A stretch of DNA of 57,714 bases from Allocoprobacillus merdigallinarum (GCA_019117525.1 DWZO01000084.1:1-57714); one strand, 5' to 3'. Counted from the stretch's first letter, positions 17,342 to 26,242 are shown. The notes: generated by a model from the sequence alone, not told the origin. Translations and numbers: made by a program.

Positions 17342-17359
17342 ATAAAGGAGAGTGAAAGA

Positions 17360-17893
17360 ATGTCAGACAGATTAGATGGACAATATATCGTATTGGACAT
17401 TGAATTTACGAAATCTAAAGAAAGGACAGAAATTATTGAAATTGGAGCTCAAAGGCTTTTATCATACAACTATGGAACTCGGGTAAAAGAAAGCGACTCT
17501 TTCAATAAACTTGTCAAACCCCTTCATTTACCAAAACAATCTCTTTTGGATTTGCTAGGAATGAAGAAGGAAGACTTACAAGAAGCACAAAACTTTGCTA
17601 ATGTCTTTCAAGAATTCTTAGAATGGGTAGGCGATGAAAATACTTTTTATGTTGTATGGGGAACAAGAGACCCTAAGATTATAGAAAAGGAGTGCAAAAA
17701 TTATTATTTAGTTAAAGAATTTCAAAGTATGGATTTCATCGATATTCAATCATATACGATGTTACAGGACAAAATAAAAACCTTGCCATCATTAGCAAGC
17801 ATGGTTAAGAAGTATGGAGAATTTGAAGGGAAACAACATAACGCATTAAACGATGCTGTCAATACAAGTAAAATTCTCAAAAATATCATTTAA
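17360..17893 (+). CDS. DEDDh-type 3'-5' exonuclease
   Basis: This 177-residue protein has the DEDDh set: YIVLDIEFT (Asp13 and Glu15), an acidic site in VVWGTRDPKII (about residue 98) and HNALNDAVNT (His and Asp, about 161-166). It resembles the exonuclease domain of DnaQ and of KapD-type proteins. It could proofread for the DnaE encoded at 24-30 kb, or act on RNA. AAAGGAGAG precedes the ATG. Confidence 0.8.
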   Translation: MSDRLDGQYIVLDIEFTKSKERTEIIEIGAQRLLSYNYGTRVKESDSFNKLVKPLHLPKQSLLDLLGMKKEDLQEAQNFANVFQEFLEWVGDENTFYVVWGTRDPKIIEKECKNYYLVKEFQSMDFIDIQSYTMLQDKIKTLPSLASMVKKYGEFEGKQHNALNDAVNTSKILKNII

Positions 17894-18040
17894 TCAAGTT
17901 TAACAGAATTCCTGAAATGAATGTCTAAGAGAGATATGGCATAATATTCCGTAGATGCCTCGGTTGATAGCCTATTCTTTATTAGTATGTAGACAGATAG
18001 TGAAAAAAGAGACTGTAGCAAAATAGCTACAGCCTTTTTT
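17894..18040 (+). terminator. Downstream region ending in an intrinsic terminator
   Basis: CTGTAGC (18013-18019) pairs with GCTACAG (18026-18032) and is followed by CC and six T. The stretch before it contains GGCAT/ATGCC and GGTT/GCC hairpins, so a short structured RNA is possible, but no promoter is clear. Confidence 0.6.
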
Positions 18041-18284
18041 ATCCAAAATCTAAAAATTTTTCATAACAGATAATATCAATACCTTTAGAAAAGAGAATAA
18101 GGAATATAGGCTATAGTTTGAAATGTACTTTCAATATATTCATAAGACTTATGGGCAAATTTTGTACAAAAAAAGTTATTAATGCATGTTATAGTTTCAT
18201 TGCCTTATAGACCTCATATTCTTCATTGTCTCTTATCTTCTTTGTATTATATATTCATTTATCTTGTAATACAAGATAAATGCA
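18041..18284. other. AT-rich intergenic with a 12-bp perfect inverted repeat
   Basis: CATTTATCTTGT (18256-18267) pairs with ACAAGATAAATG (18271-18282) around three bases. It lies immediately after the prepilin peptidase gene on the minus strand. It may be a T-poor terminator or a protein-binding dyad. No gene is seen in the rest. Confidence 0.45.
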
Positions 18285-18749
18285 TTATTTTAGGAAAAGA
18301 AAATAAAAGATTATAAAAAGGATAAATGCAATGAACATCATCAAAGCCAGAGGAATCATAATCCTCTGTTTTTCTTTTAAGCTTCCACCATGATTCTTTC
18401 TTTTTTGCATAAATTTATATAAGCAATAGAACCATGAAACAACAAATGTGATAAGAAAGAGTAGGAGGCTGTTTTCCATACCTAATAGAGAACCTACAGT
18501 TAACATCAGTTTGGCATCACCGCCTCCTATTTGGTGGAGTTTGAAAAGGATGAAACATATAATAAATAATGGAATTAACCATAACTGGCATTTCAATCCT
18601 TCCAACCATCCATATAAAAACATACTATTGATAATACCTATAGGAATAAAGGGTAATGTCATATAGTTGGGTATGATTCGTTTCCTTGCATCGCTGTAAG
18701 CTGTTAATATCAGCAAGATAAAAGTCAATATAATATCTAAATAAAGCAT
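18285..18749 (-). CDS. A24-family prepilin peptidase, catalytic domain only
   Basis: This is a 154-residue membrane protein with about five TM helices. It contains the two catalytic aspartates of A24 peptidases: Asp in TAYSDARKRIIPN (about residue 20) and Asp in the GGGDAKL motif (about residue 75). It lacks the N-terminal methyltransferase domain, as in short CpaA/TadV enzymes. Such peptidases cleave type IV pilin-like leader peptides, but no pilin or secretion ATPase is visible in this window. ATG 18749 is preferred because AGGAGG lies five bases upstream. Confidence 0.8.
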   Translation of the reverse strand: MLYLDIILTFILLILTAYSDARKRIIPNYMTLPFIPIGIINSMFLYGWLEGLKCQLWLIPLFIICFILFKLHQIGGGDAKLMLTVGSLLGMENSLLLFLITFVVSWFYCLYKFMQKRKNHGGSLKEKQRIMIPLALMMFIAFILFIIFYFLFLK

Positions 18750-18759
18750 CCGCACCTCC

Positions 18760-18788
18760 TAAAAAGAGACTGTCTTAGGCAGCCTCTT
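18760..18788 (-). terminator. Terminator between ftsH and the prepilin peptidase
   Basis: On the minus strand AGAGGCTG pairs with CAGTCTCT and is followed by T5. It overlaps the last codons of ftsH, and the AGGAGG of the next gene comes straight after. The prepilin peptidase is thus reached only by readthrough. Confidence 0.7.
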
Positions 18789-20418
18789 TTACATTTATAT
18801 ATAATTTTTCGATATCCTGTGCTAATAAAGTTTCTTTTTCTAGAAGACTTTTAGCAATGGTATCTAAAAGTGATTGATTTTCCTTGATAATATGAGTTGC
18901 TTCTTCATGGCATTGTTTTAAAAGGCTATTCACTTCCTCATCAAGTTTTTTTTGAGTTTCTTGTGAAGCTTGGTTATCAACTTTCATTAATCCCATTTTC
19001 CCCATCCCAAAAGAGCCAACATATCTTCTGGCAAGATTCGTAGCTTTTTCAATGTCATTGGATGCACCAGCCGTTATATCATCGAAGAAAAGTTCCTCTG
19101 CGACACGACCTGATAATAACCCAACAATTTCATCATGAATAGAGCCTTTTGTAGGGAAAAATGTTTCTTCTTTTGGCATCATGAGGTTGTATCCTCCAGC
19201 TTCTCCACGAGGAATGATAGTGACTTTTTCTACCTTCTTTGCATTTTCCAAGACAAGACCAGCAACGGCATGACCTGCTTCATGATAAGCGACAATTTTT
19301 CTTTCTTTATCAGTGTACTGATGTGTTGTTTTTGATGGTCCCATCAAGACTCTATCCACAGCTTCATCAATAAGGGAATCATTGATAGCTTTTTGATGGA
19401 ATCTGACAGCTAAAAGTGCCGCTTCATTCATAAGTGAAGCTAATTCAGCATTAGAAAATCCCTGTGTTTTCTTAGCAATACTTTCAAAATCCAAATTATC
19501 AATCTTTTTATTCTTTGCGTGCAACTTAAGGACATCAATGCGTTCTTCATATGTTGGTAAACCGACATAAATTTGTCTATCGAATCGTCCAGGACGAAGC
19601 AATGCAGAATCTAACATATCCTTACGATTTGTAGCGGCGATGACAATATAGTTGTTATCTTTTGAGAAGCCATCCATTTCTACTAGTAGCTGATTTAGAG
19701 TATGTTCTCCTTCCTTGTTATTGCCACTGTTGTTTCGAGCTCCTCCAATAGCATCAATTTCATCAATAAAGATGATGCAAGGTTTTTTATTTTCTCTTGC
19801 TGAATCAAAAAGTTTTCTGACTCTTTCAGCTCCTACACCAACAAACTTCTCTACAAACTCTGAACCAGAAGTATACAGGAATTTGACACCAGCTTCACCA
19901 GCAACAGCTCTTGCTAAAAGTGTCTTTCCAGTACCGGGAGGGCCCTCGAATAAGACACCATGAGGAATAGTTGCACCCATATCATGGTATTTTGTCGGAC
20001 TTTTAAGGAAATCGATGATTTCATACAACTCATCTTTGACTTCTTTAAAACCAGCAATATCTTTTAATGTGATATCAGAAGCTGTAGGTACGAATTCATT
20101 ACCAACATTTTTTTCAGTCATCTTTTCATTAATCATATCTTTAATTTTATTACTGTCAGCACAAGAAGAATTGACTGCTGTTTTCTTAGTTTCCTGTAAA
20201 TAAGCAGTTGCAATCAGTTTGGCTTTATCCTTATATTCATTTCTTTCAATCTCAATCGTCTTCATTTTATAATAATATAAGCCTATGATGACAAAACTGG
20301 CAATGCCAATTAATGTCATTATAATAAAACCAATCATAGAAATAGATGTAAAAAAATATATAAATAACAGTGCTAGAATATAAATGACACCGTAAATTTT
20401 AATGTATGTGTTTTTCAT
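18775..20418 (-). CDS. ftsH: FtsH-type membrane AAA metalloprotease
   Basis: This is a 547-residue ATP-dependent zinc protease. Two N-terminal TM helices (about residues 8-52) are separated by only a few residues, so the usual extracytoplasmic domain is missing and the protein is shorter than a chromosomal FtsH. It has Walker A GPPGTGKT (159-166), Walker B IIFIDEID (215-222), the second region of homology ending RPGRFDRQ, and the zinc site HEAGH (379-383). ATG 20418 is chosen over the upstream frame because AGAGG precedes it. It has its own promoter and probably performs membrane quality control for the element. Confidence 0.92.
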   Translation of the reverse strand: MKNTYIKIYGVIYILALLFIYFFTSISMIGFIIMTLIGIASFVIIGLYYYKMKTIEIERNEYKDKAKLIATAYLQETKKTAVNSSCADSNKIKDMINEKMTEKNVGNEFVPTASDITLKDIAGFKEVKDELYEIIDFLKSPTKYHDMGATIPHGVLFEGPPGTGKTLLARAVAGEAGVKFLYTSGSEFVEKFVGVGAERVRKLFDSARENKKPCIIFIDEIDAIGGARNNSGNNKEGEHTLNQLLVEMDGFSKDNNYIVIAATNRKDMLDSALLRPGRFDRQIYVGLPTYEERIDVLKLHAKNKKIDNLDFESIAKKTQGFSNAELASLMNEAALLAVRFHQKAINDSLIDEAVDRVLMGPSKTTHQYTDKERKIVAYHEAGHAVAGLVLENAKKVEKVTIIPRGEAGGYNLMMPKEETFFPTKGSIHDEIVGLLSGRVAEELFFDDITAGASNDIEKATNLARRYVGSFGMGKMGLMKVDNQASQETQKKLDEEVNSLLKQCHEEATHIIKENQSLLDTIAKSLLEKETLLAQDIEKLYINVKEAA

Positions 20419-20473
20419 ATCATAACCTCTTTTCTTTGCTAATAGCATTTGTCTTTAGCTTTTTCACAAGTCT

Positions 20474-20502
20474 ATTTTACCATAAATCCTAAAAAATATC
20501 AA
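20474..20502 (-). promoter_or_regulatory. Promoter of ftsH
   Basis: On the minus strand TTGATA, a 17-base spacer and TAAAAT with an upstream TG form a good promoter about 55 bases before the ftsH start. Confidence 0.7.
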
Positions 20503-20521
20503 TAAAAATTTAGGGAAATAA

Positions 20522-20549
20522 CAAAAAAGAGAATTTTTCATTCTCTTTT
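20522..20549 (-). terminator. Terminator after signal peptidase
   Basis: AAAAGAGAAT pairs with ATTCTCTTTT around five bases, with a T-run on the minus strand. It ends the topB-to-signal-peptidase unit. Confidence 0.8.
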
Positions 20550-21054
20550 ACTGTTTATATAGCTTATGAAATAGAGAGGATATGAAATCATTTTCGTATA
20601 CGACTTTGGCATAAACGTCCTCTACATTAATTTCACCAATAATTCTAGAATCAATAGAATTATTTCGATTATCACCCATGACAAATACACAGTCTTGAGA
20701 AACAGTCACTTCTTCCATGTCAGAATACATCTGTTCACTGATATAGGATTCTTCCTGTTTTTCTCCATTGATATAAAGATATCCATCCTTAATAGCGACT
20801 GTATCGCCGGCAACAGCAACGACTCTTTTTATGATATATTCTGCTCCTATGTTGTATTGGGAACAGTCAACTATAACGACATCCTGACGGGCATAGTTTC
20901 TATCTATCTTAACGCCTAGAACGACATCCCTGTCTTGATAAGTGGGACACATTGACTCTCCTGATACAATGGCAGTAGCAAATGTCACCTGTACACCAAA
21001 AAAGATAACTAAACATAAAAGAACAAATCCAATTTTTTCAATTATCTTTTTCAT
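20548..21054 (-). CDS. lepB: Signal peptidase I
   Basis: This is a 168-residue type I signal peptidase (S26 family) with one N-terminal TM anchor (about residues 8-26). The catalytic Ser is in SGESMCP (about 35), the catalytic Lys in IIKRVVAVAGD (about 76), and the conserved box MGDNRNNSIDSR follows (about 126). Its size matches Gram-positive SipS-like enzymes. It would mature exported proteins such as those at 36622 and 50807. It follows a lipoprotein gene with four bases between stop and start. Confidence 0.9.
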   Translation of the reverse strand: MKKIIEKIGFVLLCLVIFFGVQVTFATAIVSGESMCPTYQDRDVVLGVKIDRNYARQDVVIVDCSQYNIGAEYIIKRVVAVAGDTVAIKDGYLYINGEKQEESYISEQMYSDMEEVTVSQDCVFVMGDNRNNSIDSRIIGEINVEDVYAKVVYENDFISSLFHKLYKQ

Positions 21055-21057
21055 GTT

Positions 21058-21522
21058 TTATCCCTCCAGTCGCTTTGCTGAGAATTCTTCGTTGGTGTTG
21101 AGATTGACTATGCTTAAGCTATTGATACCATTCATCTGAAAAGCAAATTCACTGCTTTGCTTAGATAATGAAGAAGAATAGTTTTCACCATTTAAAATAA
21201 AGGTATCATAATTCATTTTATAATAATAGACATGTTTTTCTAATAGACTTGCTTTATTAGATTCTGGAACCTGAATGGCTTCTAATGCATCTTCTTGTGT
21301 TAAAACAGTAGGGGAAGTGGCATGATAATAACTCTCTTTTGTGTTGTCCTGATACCAATAAAATTCATCTTCAGATATCACCATGACACTTCCATTGTTC
21401 AATATCCATTCTCCTTCAATCCCTGGTACATGTTGAATGCAGCCTATTAGCAAAAGGCTTAGTAAAAAAAAGAGGCTAATCCTTTTGAAGTACCCAATGT
21501 TCGATTTCTTTAGCGAGTTCAT
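21058..21522 (-). CDS. Lipoprotein of unknown function
   Basis: This is a roughly 154-residue protein with a signal sequence ending in the lipobox LLIGC (about residues 22-27) and an external domain with WILNNGSVMVISEDEF and several Tyr-rich strands, suggestive of a small beta-rich domain. The gene overlaps the upstream membrane-protein gene. The start is uncertain (ATGs at 21540, 21534 and 21522). It belongs to the topB, membrane protein, lipoprotein, signal peptidase unit. Confidence 0.7.
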   Translation of the reverse strand: MNSLKKSNIGYFKRISLFFLLSLLLIGCIQHVPGIEGEWILNNGSVMVISEDEFYWYQDNTKESYYHATSPTVLTQEDALEAIQVPESNKASLLEKHVYYYKMNYDTFILNGENYSSSLSKQSSEFAFQMNGINSLSIVNLNTNEEFSAKRLEG

Positions 21523-21886
21523 TATTTTTCTCATATACACGATAAAATTTATATGATTTTCCTTCTGCAGTGATTTTGAAGTATCTTGGAGCTATGTGTA
21601 TTTTATCAATGGAATGAAACGTATATTCTTTATCATTAACATGGAATGTAATAGCATCATCTATCACAACACTATCATTATGCCTTTTCATAATGTCTGA
21701 AATAGGGTGAGTGTAGATAGTATGTCCTATGATTATCAAGATGACTGCTAGGAAGATGAGAATTAAACCTTGCCAAATGGCCATATACCTTAAGACTGTG
21801 ATACTGAATAAAAGTAATGTAAATAATGTGGCGAATGATATTTTTTTTAATCTCATAGCCTGTTTTTCATCATATAAATATGTCAC
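21476..21886 (-). CDS. Membrane protein, two TM helices plus small domain
   Basis: This is a roughly 136-residue protein with two closely spaced TM helices (about 20-58) followed by a beta-rich C-terminal domain (FHVNDKEYTFHSIDKIHI), reminiscent of small PH-like membrane proteins. The GTG at 21886 has GAGGTGAAGG upstream; GTG 21895 is an alternative. It begins right after the topB stop and overlaps the lipoprotein gene. Confidence 0.65.
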   Translation of the reverse strand: MTYLYDEKQAMRLKKISFATLFTLLLFSITVLRYMAIWQGLILIFLAVILIIIGHTIYTHPISDIMKRHNDSVVIDDAITFHVNDKEYTFHSIDKIHIAPRYFKITAEGKSYKFYRVYEKNNELAKEIEHWVLQKD

Positions 21887-21897
21887 TTCCTTCACCT

Positions 21898-24012
21898 CTA
21901 GAATTTGAATTCTACTTTATGTGTATCTTTATTGATATGTAAAACGGCATCAAATTTCTTTCCATTACGTGAAGTAAAACCTTTCAGCTTACTTGTCTCT
22001 CCTTTATTTAATAGTGTTCTGACAGTTGTTTTGGAAATCTTTTTACCGGCGATTTCTTTCCATATTGAGAAATTGCACCCATCTTTATACCCTGGGCAGT
22101 AATAAGACTTGCTGTTTTCTTTCATTTCTCTACCACAGAATGGACAAGTTCCTAAACTATCTGATGACTTTTGACTGCTTTGACCTTTTACAGATGCTAT
22201 AGAGTCGATTGTTTTCCCAGTGTTGTCTTTTGCAGAATGAACAAGTTCATCAACCTGTTCATTGACACTTCCCATAAACTCCTTAAAACTCATCTTCCCT
22301 TTTTCAACCATAGATAACTTTGTTTCCAGCTGAGCAGTCATCATAGGAGATGTAAGAGGAGAATTTGGAAGGATGTCAACAAGTGCCATCGTTTTATCGG
22401 TAGGATAGATGACTTTTCCTTTCTTGACAAGAAAACCAGTCTTATAAAGTTTTTTGAGGATGTCAGAACGAGTTGCCTCTGTTCCAATACCTTTCACTTC
22501 CTTCAAAATGCTTTTCGCTTCCTTATCCTCAACAAATCTTCCTGCATTTTCCATAGCTTTTAATAAATTTGCTTCAGTGTATCTTGCAGGTGGTTTTGTT
22601 GTTTTCTTTTCTACCTTATGATTGACATAATGATAATCCTTACCATCAGTAATATTTGGTAAGATGTTATCTTTAGGAATGCCATTAATCTTCATCCAAT
22701 TAGGCTCAACAATGATTTTTCCTGTGCATGAGAACTTGACTCCATTTGCATCTGTCGATACTTTAGTTTCTTCAACCTTAGCAGGTGGATAGAATCCCTG
22801 TAAAAATCTTTTCACAACCATCAAATATACGGCTTTTTCTTCTGATGATAATTTCCCAATAATCTTTGATGGTTCACCATCATATGTTGGCGTGATGGCT
22901 TCATGGGGCATTTCTCCAGCTGAGAAGTTGATAAGATGCTTTTGGAATGTACGATGATTCTCTTTAATATCATCAATAATTTCATCAACTAATCCAATTC
23001 CATCCAAACTATCAACAATCTTCATGACTTCTTTGCTAGAAGATACAGAAATCTGTTGAATATCAGTACGAGGATATGTTGTTAAACCATAGTCCTGATA
23101 GAGTTTTTGAAGAATGTTGGTCGTTTTTTCAGCTGATATCCCCAATGTATTAATGGCTTCCATATTAACATCATTTGTTTTGTAAAGCATTGGACAGCGC
23201 ACTTCCTTCAAATTGACTTCCTTATGCATTGTATATGGTAAGGAATGAAGTTGAGGCTCTAAAGATGATGCTTCTTTATGAGATAAACGACCAGACTGTA
23301 ATGACAAATGTTCACTGTCATCACTTGTTGTTGTCAAAGTTATAGTCCAGTAATCTTCTGGCTTGAAGTTTTGAATTTCTTTTTCAAGTTTAGCCACAAG
23401 AAAACGAGTAGGGGACTGAACACGACCTTCATTAATGATGTTCTTATATCCACCAAAGGCCTTTGTATTGACTCTTGTTCCGTTCATCCCAATGAAATAG
23501 TCTGCCTGCATACGACACAATCCAGCTGTTTCAAGGTTTTTATAATAAGTATTATCTTTTCTATCTTTAAAAGCCTTAGATAAACCAGCTTTTGTCCATT
23601 CATGTATCCAGACTCTTGTAACAGGAGCAGACATTTTTAGATTCTTAGCGATTAATGCCCAAATGAGTTGTCCCTCACGGTCTGGGTCAGTACAGACAAC
23701 GATTTCATCAATGTCGTTTCTTGTAACAAGCTCTTTCAAGCAGTTGAAATAGGCTTTTGAAGAAGAAATAGCTTTGAGTGGTAAGATATCAGGCAATTGA
23801 AGTTTCTCAATTTTCCATTGCTTGTTGTTTGCATCAATTTCTTCTGGCATCTTGGCTTGAAAAAGATGTCCACATGCTGAGGCAAAAATATATTGAGTAC
23901 CCTCATAATAGTAGGTGTATTTTGCATATTTATGACTTTTTGCTGATGGTTCCAATGCATTGATGAATTTCTTCATAACATCAGGTTTTTCAGCGATAAT
24001 AAGTTTTTTTAT
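21898..24012 (-). CDS. topB: DNA topoisomerase III with apparent non-AUG start
   Basis: This is a type IA topoisomerase of about 705 residues that relaxes and decatenates DNA. It has a Toprim domain with IIAEKP (residues 5-10) and DPDREGQ (109-115), active Tyr313 in TTYPRTD, and a C-terminal zinc ribbon CPFCG...YYCPGYKDGC. The invariant AEKP lies upstream of the first ATG (23976). No ATG, GTG or TTG exists between it and an in-frame stop, while GGAGGA sits before ATC-ATT-ATA. Initiation is inferred at ATA (24012) or ATT (24015). Plasmid-borne TopB enzymes are common on conjugative elements. Confidence 0.85.
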   Translation of the reverse strand: MKKLIIAEKPDVMKKFINALEPSAKSHKYAKYTYYYEGTQYIFASACGHLFQAKMPEEIDANNKQWKIEKLQLPDILPLKAISSSKAYFNCLKELVTRNDIDEIVVCTDPDREGQLIWALIAKNLKMSAPVTRVWIHEWTKAGLSKAFKDRKDNTYYKNLETAGLCRMQADYFIGMNGTRVNTKAFGGYKNIINEGRVQSPTRFLVAKLEKEIQNFKPEDYWTITLTTTSDDSEHLSLQSGRLSHKEASSLEPQLHSLPYTMHKEVNLKEVRCPMLYKTNDVNMEAINTLGISAEKTTNILQKLYQDYGLTTYPRTDIQQISVSSSKEVMKIVDSLDGIGLVDEIIDDIKENHRTFQKHLINFSAGEMPHEAITPTYDGEPSKIIGKLSSEEKAVYLMVVKRFLQGFYPPAKVEETKVSTDANGVKFSCTGKIIVEPNWMKINGIPKDNILPNITDGKDYHYVNHKVEKKTTKPPARYTEANLLKAMENAGRFVEDKEAKSILKEVKGIGTEATRSDILKKLYKTGFLVKKGKVIYPTDKTMALVDILPNSPLTSPMMTAQLETKLSMVEKGKMSFKEFMGSVNEQVDELVHSAKDNTGKTIDSIASVKGQSSQKSSDSLGTCPFCGREMKENSKSYYCPGYKDGCNFSIWKEIAGKKISKTTVRTLLNKGETSKLKGFTSRNGKKFDAVLHINKDTHKVEFKF

Positions 24013-24015
24013 AAT

Positions 24016-24094
24016 GATTCCTCCAAGGAGGAGCTAATCTAGACGATTGCTTCCAACTCTAGCATATTATACCATTTATTTAGGAAAAACACAA
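24016..24094 (-). promoter_or_regulatory. topB promoter and SD-sequestering leader
   Basis: On the minus strand TTGTGT, 17 bases and TATAAT (24071-24066) with an upstream TG form the promoter. The leader folds TCCTCC against the Shine-Dalgarno GGAGGA with almost no loop, so the ribosome-binding site is hidden. Combined with a near-cognate start codon this predicts tightly controlled translation. Confidence 0.65.
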
Positions 24095-24185
24095 GTAAAA
24101 TTAGGAATAACACAAATTTATATTTTTTGTTTTGTAGTGTATAGAATAGATATTTTTTCATATCATAGTAATGAAGAAAAAAGAA

Positions 24186-24214
24186 TTGACGTACAGAATA
24201 TTGTACATTATAAT
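24186..24214 (+). promoter_or_regulatory. yefM-yoeB promoter and operator
   Basis: TTGACG (24186-24191), 17 bases and TATAAT (24209-24214). The spacer contains GTACA-N6-TGTACA with TGTACA at 24202-24207, the core palindrome bound by YefM antitoxins, so autorepression is likely. Confidence 0.75.
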
Positions 24215-24240
24215 AAAGATAAGGATGGTGATTATGTTTT

Positions 24241-24498
24241 ATGAAAGCAATAAACTATACTTCATTGCGTGGGCAGATGAAAAGCTATATGGATATGATT
24301 TCTGATACTTTTGAAACTCTAGTTGTTACAAGAAAAAATGGTAAGAATATCATCATGATGTCAGAAGACACATATAACAATCTTATTGAAAATAGTTATT
24401 TAACTTCAAACAAAGCTAATTATGACTGGCTTATGGAATCTAAAAAGCAACTCGAATCAGGGATTGATGTTATTCGAAAGGATATTAATGAATTATGA
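24241..24498 (+). CDS. yefM: YefM/Phd-family antitoxin
   Basis: This is an 85-residue antitoxin with the Phd/YefM N-terminus: NYTSLRGQMKSYMD, then VVTRKNGKNIIMMSEDTYNNL. It binds the operator through its N-terminal domain and neutralises YoeB with its C-terminal tail. Its stop overlaps the YoeB start (ATGATGG over TTATGA). The pair is inserted on the plus strand between topB and dnaE, both on the minus strand, and could stabilise the element. Confidence 0.88.
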   Translation: MKAINYTSLRGQMKSYMDMISDTFETLVVTRKNGKNIIMMSEDTYNNLIENSYLTSNKANYDWLMESKKQLESGIDVIRKDINEL

Positions 24499-24752
24499 TG
24501 GTTGTTTTTACACAAAATGGATGGGAAGATTATCTTTACTGGCAGACCGAAGATAAGAAAACTCTTAAAAGAATTAATAAACTTATTAACGATATTTCTA
24601 GAAATGGTAATTCCGGACTAGGAAAACCTGAACCTTTAAAAGGAAATCTTTCTGGATATTGGTCAAGAAGAATTGACGATGTGAACCGACTTGTGTATAA
24701 AATCGATACCGAAAACGTATATATACTGTCATGCAGATACCATTATGAATAA
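24495..24752 (+). CDS. yoeB: YoeB-family mRNA interferase toxin
   Basis: This is an 85-residue RelE-fold toxin that cleaves mRNA in the ribosomal A site. Hallmarks are WEDYLYWQ near the N-terminus, KRINKLINDI, GKPEPLKGNLSGYWSRRID, and the C-terminal catalytic CRYHYE (His and Tyr). Length and order match the family exactly. It is coupled to the YefM gene by a four-base overlap. Confidence 0.92.
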   Translation: MMVVFTQNGWEDYLYWQTEDKKTLKRINKLINDISRNGNSGLGKPEPLKGNLSGYWSRRIDDVNRLVYKIDTENVYILSCRYHYE

Positions 24753-24795
24753 AAAAAGAGAGGTTTTAGCCTATAAGCTAAAGCCTCTTTCGTTT
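24751..24795. terminator. Bidirectional terminator between yoeB and dnaE
   Basis: A 12-bp stem (AGAGGTTTTAGC with GCTAAAGCCTCT) has A7 on its left and a T-rich right side, so it can stop both converging transcripts. Confidence 0.75.
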
Positions 24796-26242
24796 ATGCC
24801 AGAAATGGAATCTTATTCTGGATAAGATATTCAGTTGTCTTCATATAGTCAACATAGAAATCTTCCTTATGAACAGAAAGATTATTGGAATCTACACTGA
24901 TGATTTCAGATAATCCGTTCTTTTGGGCGATATCTGATTTGATTTGTAGAAGTGTATCCTTATCAATGTATATTCTTAACTTTCTATCCAATGCTTTTTT
25001 CATGGCATTGACTATAAGATTTGTTGAAACTTCACCATTGTCTTCTTTCTTTTGAATACGTCCACTGACAATGACAATTTCCTCTTCATTGATGAGATGT
25101 TCAATGCCTTCATATGTTTTAGGGAAAACAACACCTTCAATCGCATCGAATTCATCACCCAATGTCAAGAAACACATATCATCGCCTTTCTTAGTTGTAA
25201 TCTTTTGAATATCATCTATCTGACAGAGAATCTGTACATCTGTTTCATCATCCAAATCCATTAAATCATGAATAGTATCTTGATAGACTTTGAGTACAGG
25301 ACGAATCTGTTCTAATGGATGACCATTGAGACAGATGTGGATAGCCTTTCTTTCTAGATTCATCTTTTCCTGTAATCCATATTCAATCCCTTCATAACTG
25401 TATTCTCCGATGATATCATCTAATATCGTCCTTCCATAAATGGATGAGATTTTGTGATGATATTTGACAGTTTCTAAAATGGATGGAACAATCTCATTCA
25501 TTTCCTTACGGACTCCCCATTTATCAAAGACTCCACCATTGATAAGGTTGCTTAACTGGTTAGTACGAATTGTTGGGAACTTATCTATGAATTCATAAAG
25601 AGATGGGGAATGTTTAAGGGATGTGATGAGTTTTGCCACATCTTCCCCAATTCCTTCAATCCCATTGAGTCCATAACGAATGGCATAACGCCCCTCATGC
25701 TTCTCGATAGAGAATTGAGAGAGAGAGTCTTGAAGGGTTGGTGGAAGGATTTCTATACCAAGATTTCTGATTTCTCCAAGACAAGGAATCAGTTTATCCT
25801 TGTCATCAGCATTGATGGTACAGTTGGCCGCCATAAAACATTCAGGATAGTGTGCCTTTAAGTAGGCTGTCTGATACGAAATCATAGCATAGGCTGCACT
25901 GTGGGATTTGTTGAATCCATATTCTGCGAACTTTTTAATCATAGCATAAACTTCTTTTGCTGTTTTTTCAGGAACACCATTGTCCTGACAGCGTTTAGAG
26001 AATTCTTCTTCCATCATATCGATATACTGCTTATCTTTCTTTCCTATTCCACGTCTTAATATGTCAGCCTCTCCTAAAGAGAAACCTGCCATATCCTGTA
26101 CCACCTGCATAATCTGCTCTTGGTAGACGAGGATACCATAAGTTTCCTTTGAAGAGTTTTCGTATAATGGATGAGGATAATGGACTTTTGAAGGGTTTTT
26201 CATACCTTCAAGATAATTATCAATAAACTGCATTGGACCTGG
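24794..26242 (-). CDS. dnaE: DNA polymerase III alpha, exon 3
   Basis: This is the last 482 codons of dnaE. Joined after intron 2 it restores the invariant YR-PGPM motif and continues through the fingers (GILVYQEQIMQV, GFSLGEADILRRGIGKK, FNKSHSAAYA), the HhH region and an OB domain (VQILCQIDDIQKI...DEFDAIEGVVFP). Exon boundaries are inferred from the motif and from the ribozyme-like flanks. Exons 1, 2 and 3 sum to 445, 250 and 482 codons with all junctions in phase, giving a polymerase of about 1177 residues. Confidence 0.88.
   Translation of the reverse strand, partial: PGPMQFIDNYLEGMKNPSKVHYPHPLYENSSKETYGILVYQEQIMQVVQDMAGFSLGEADILRRGIGKKDKQYIDMMEEEFSKRCQDNGVPEKTAKEVYAMIKKFAEYGFNKSHSAAYAMISYQTAYLKAHYPECFMAANCTINADDKDKLIPCLGEIRNLGIEILPPTLQDSLSQFSIEKHEGRYAIRYGLNGIEGIGEDVAKLITSLKHSPSLYEFIDKFPTIRTNQLSNLINGGVFDKWGVRKEMNEIVPSILETVKYHHKISSIYGRTILDDIIGEYSYEGIEYGLQEKMNLERKAIHICLNGHPLEQIRPVLKVYQDTIHDLMDLDDETDVQILCQIDDIQKITTKKGDDMCFLTLGDEFDAIEGVVFPKTYEGIEHLINEEEIVIVSGRIQKKEDNGEVSTNLIVNAMKKALDRKLRIYIDKDTLLQIKSDIAQKNGLSEIISVDSNNLSVHKEDFYVDYMKTTEYLIQNKIPFLA

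Noticed and set aside
18256..18282. Insertion-sequence terminal repeat
   Set aside because: The 12-bp perfect inverted repeat is a single local hairpin; no transposase or second end was seen.
21898..23976. topB beginning at the first ATG (23976)
   Set aside because: This would remove the AEKP motif, whose Glu is part of the Toprim active site, although it is perfectly encoded just upstream.
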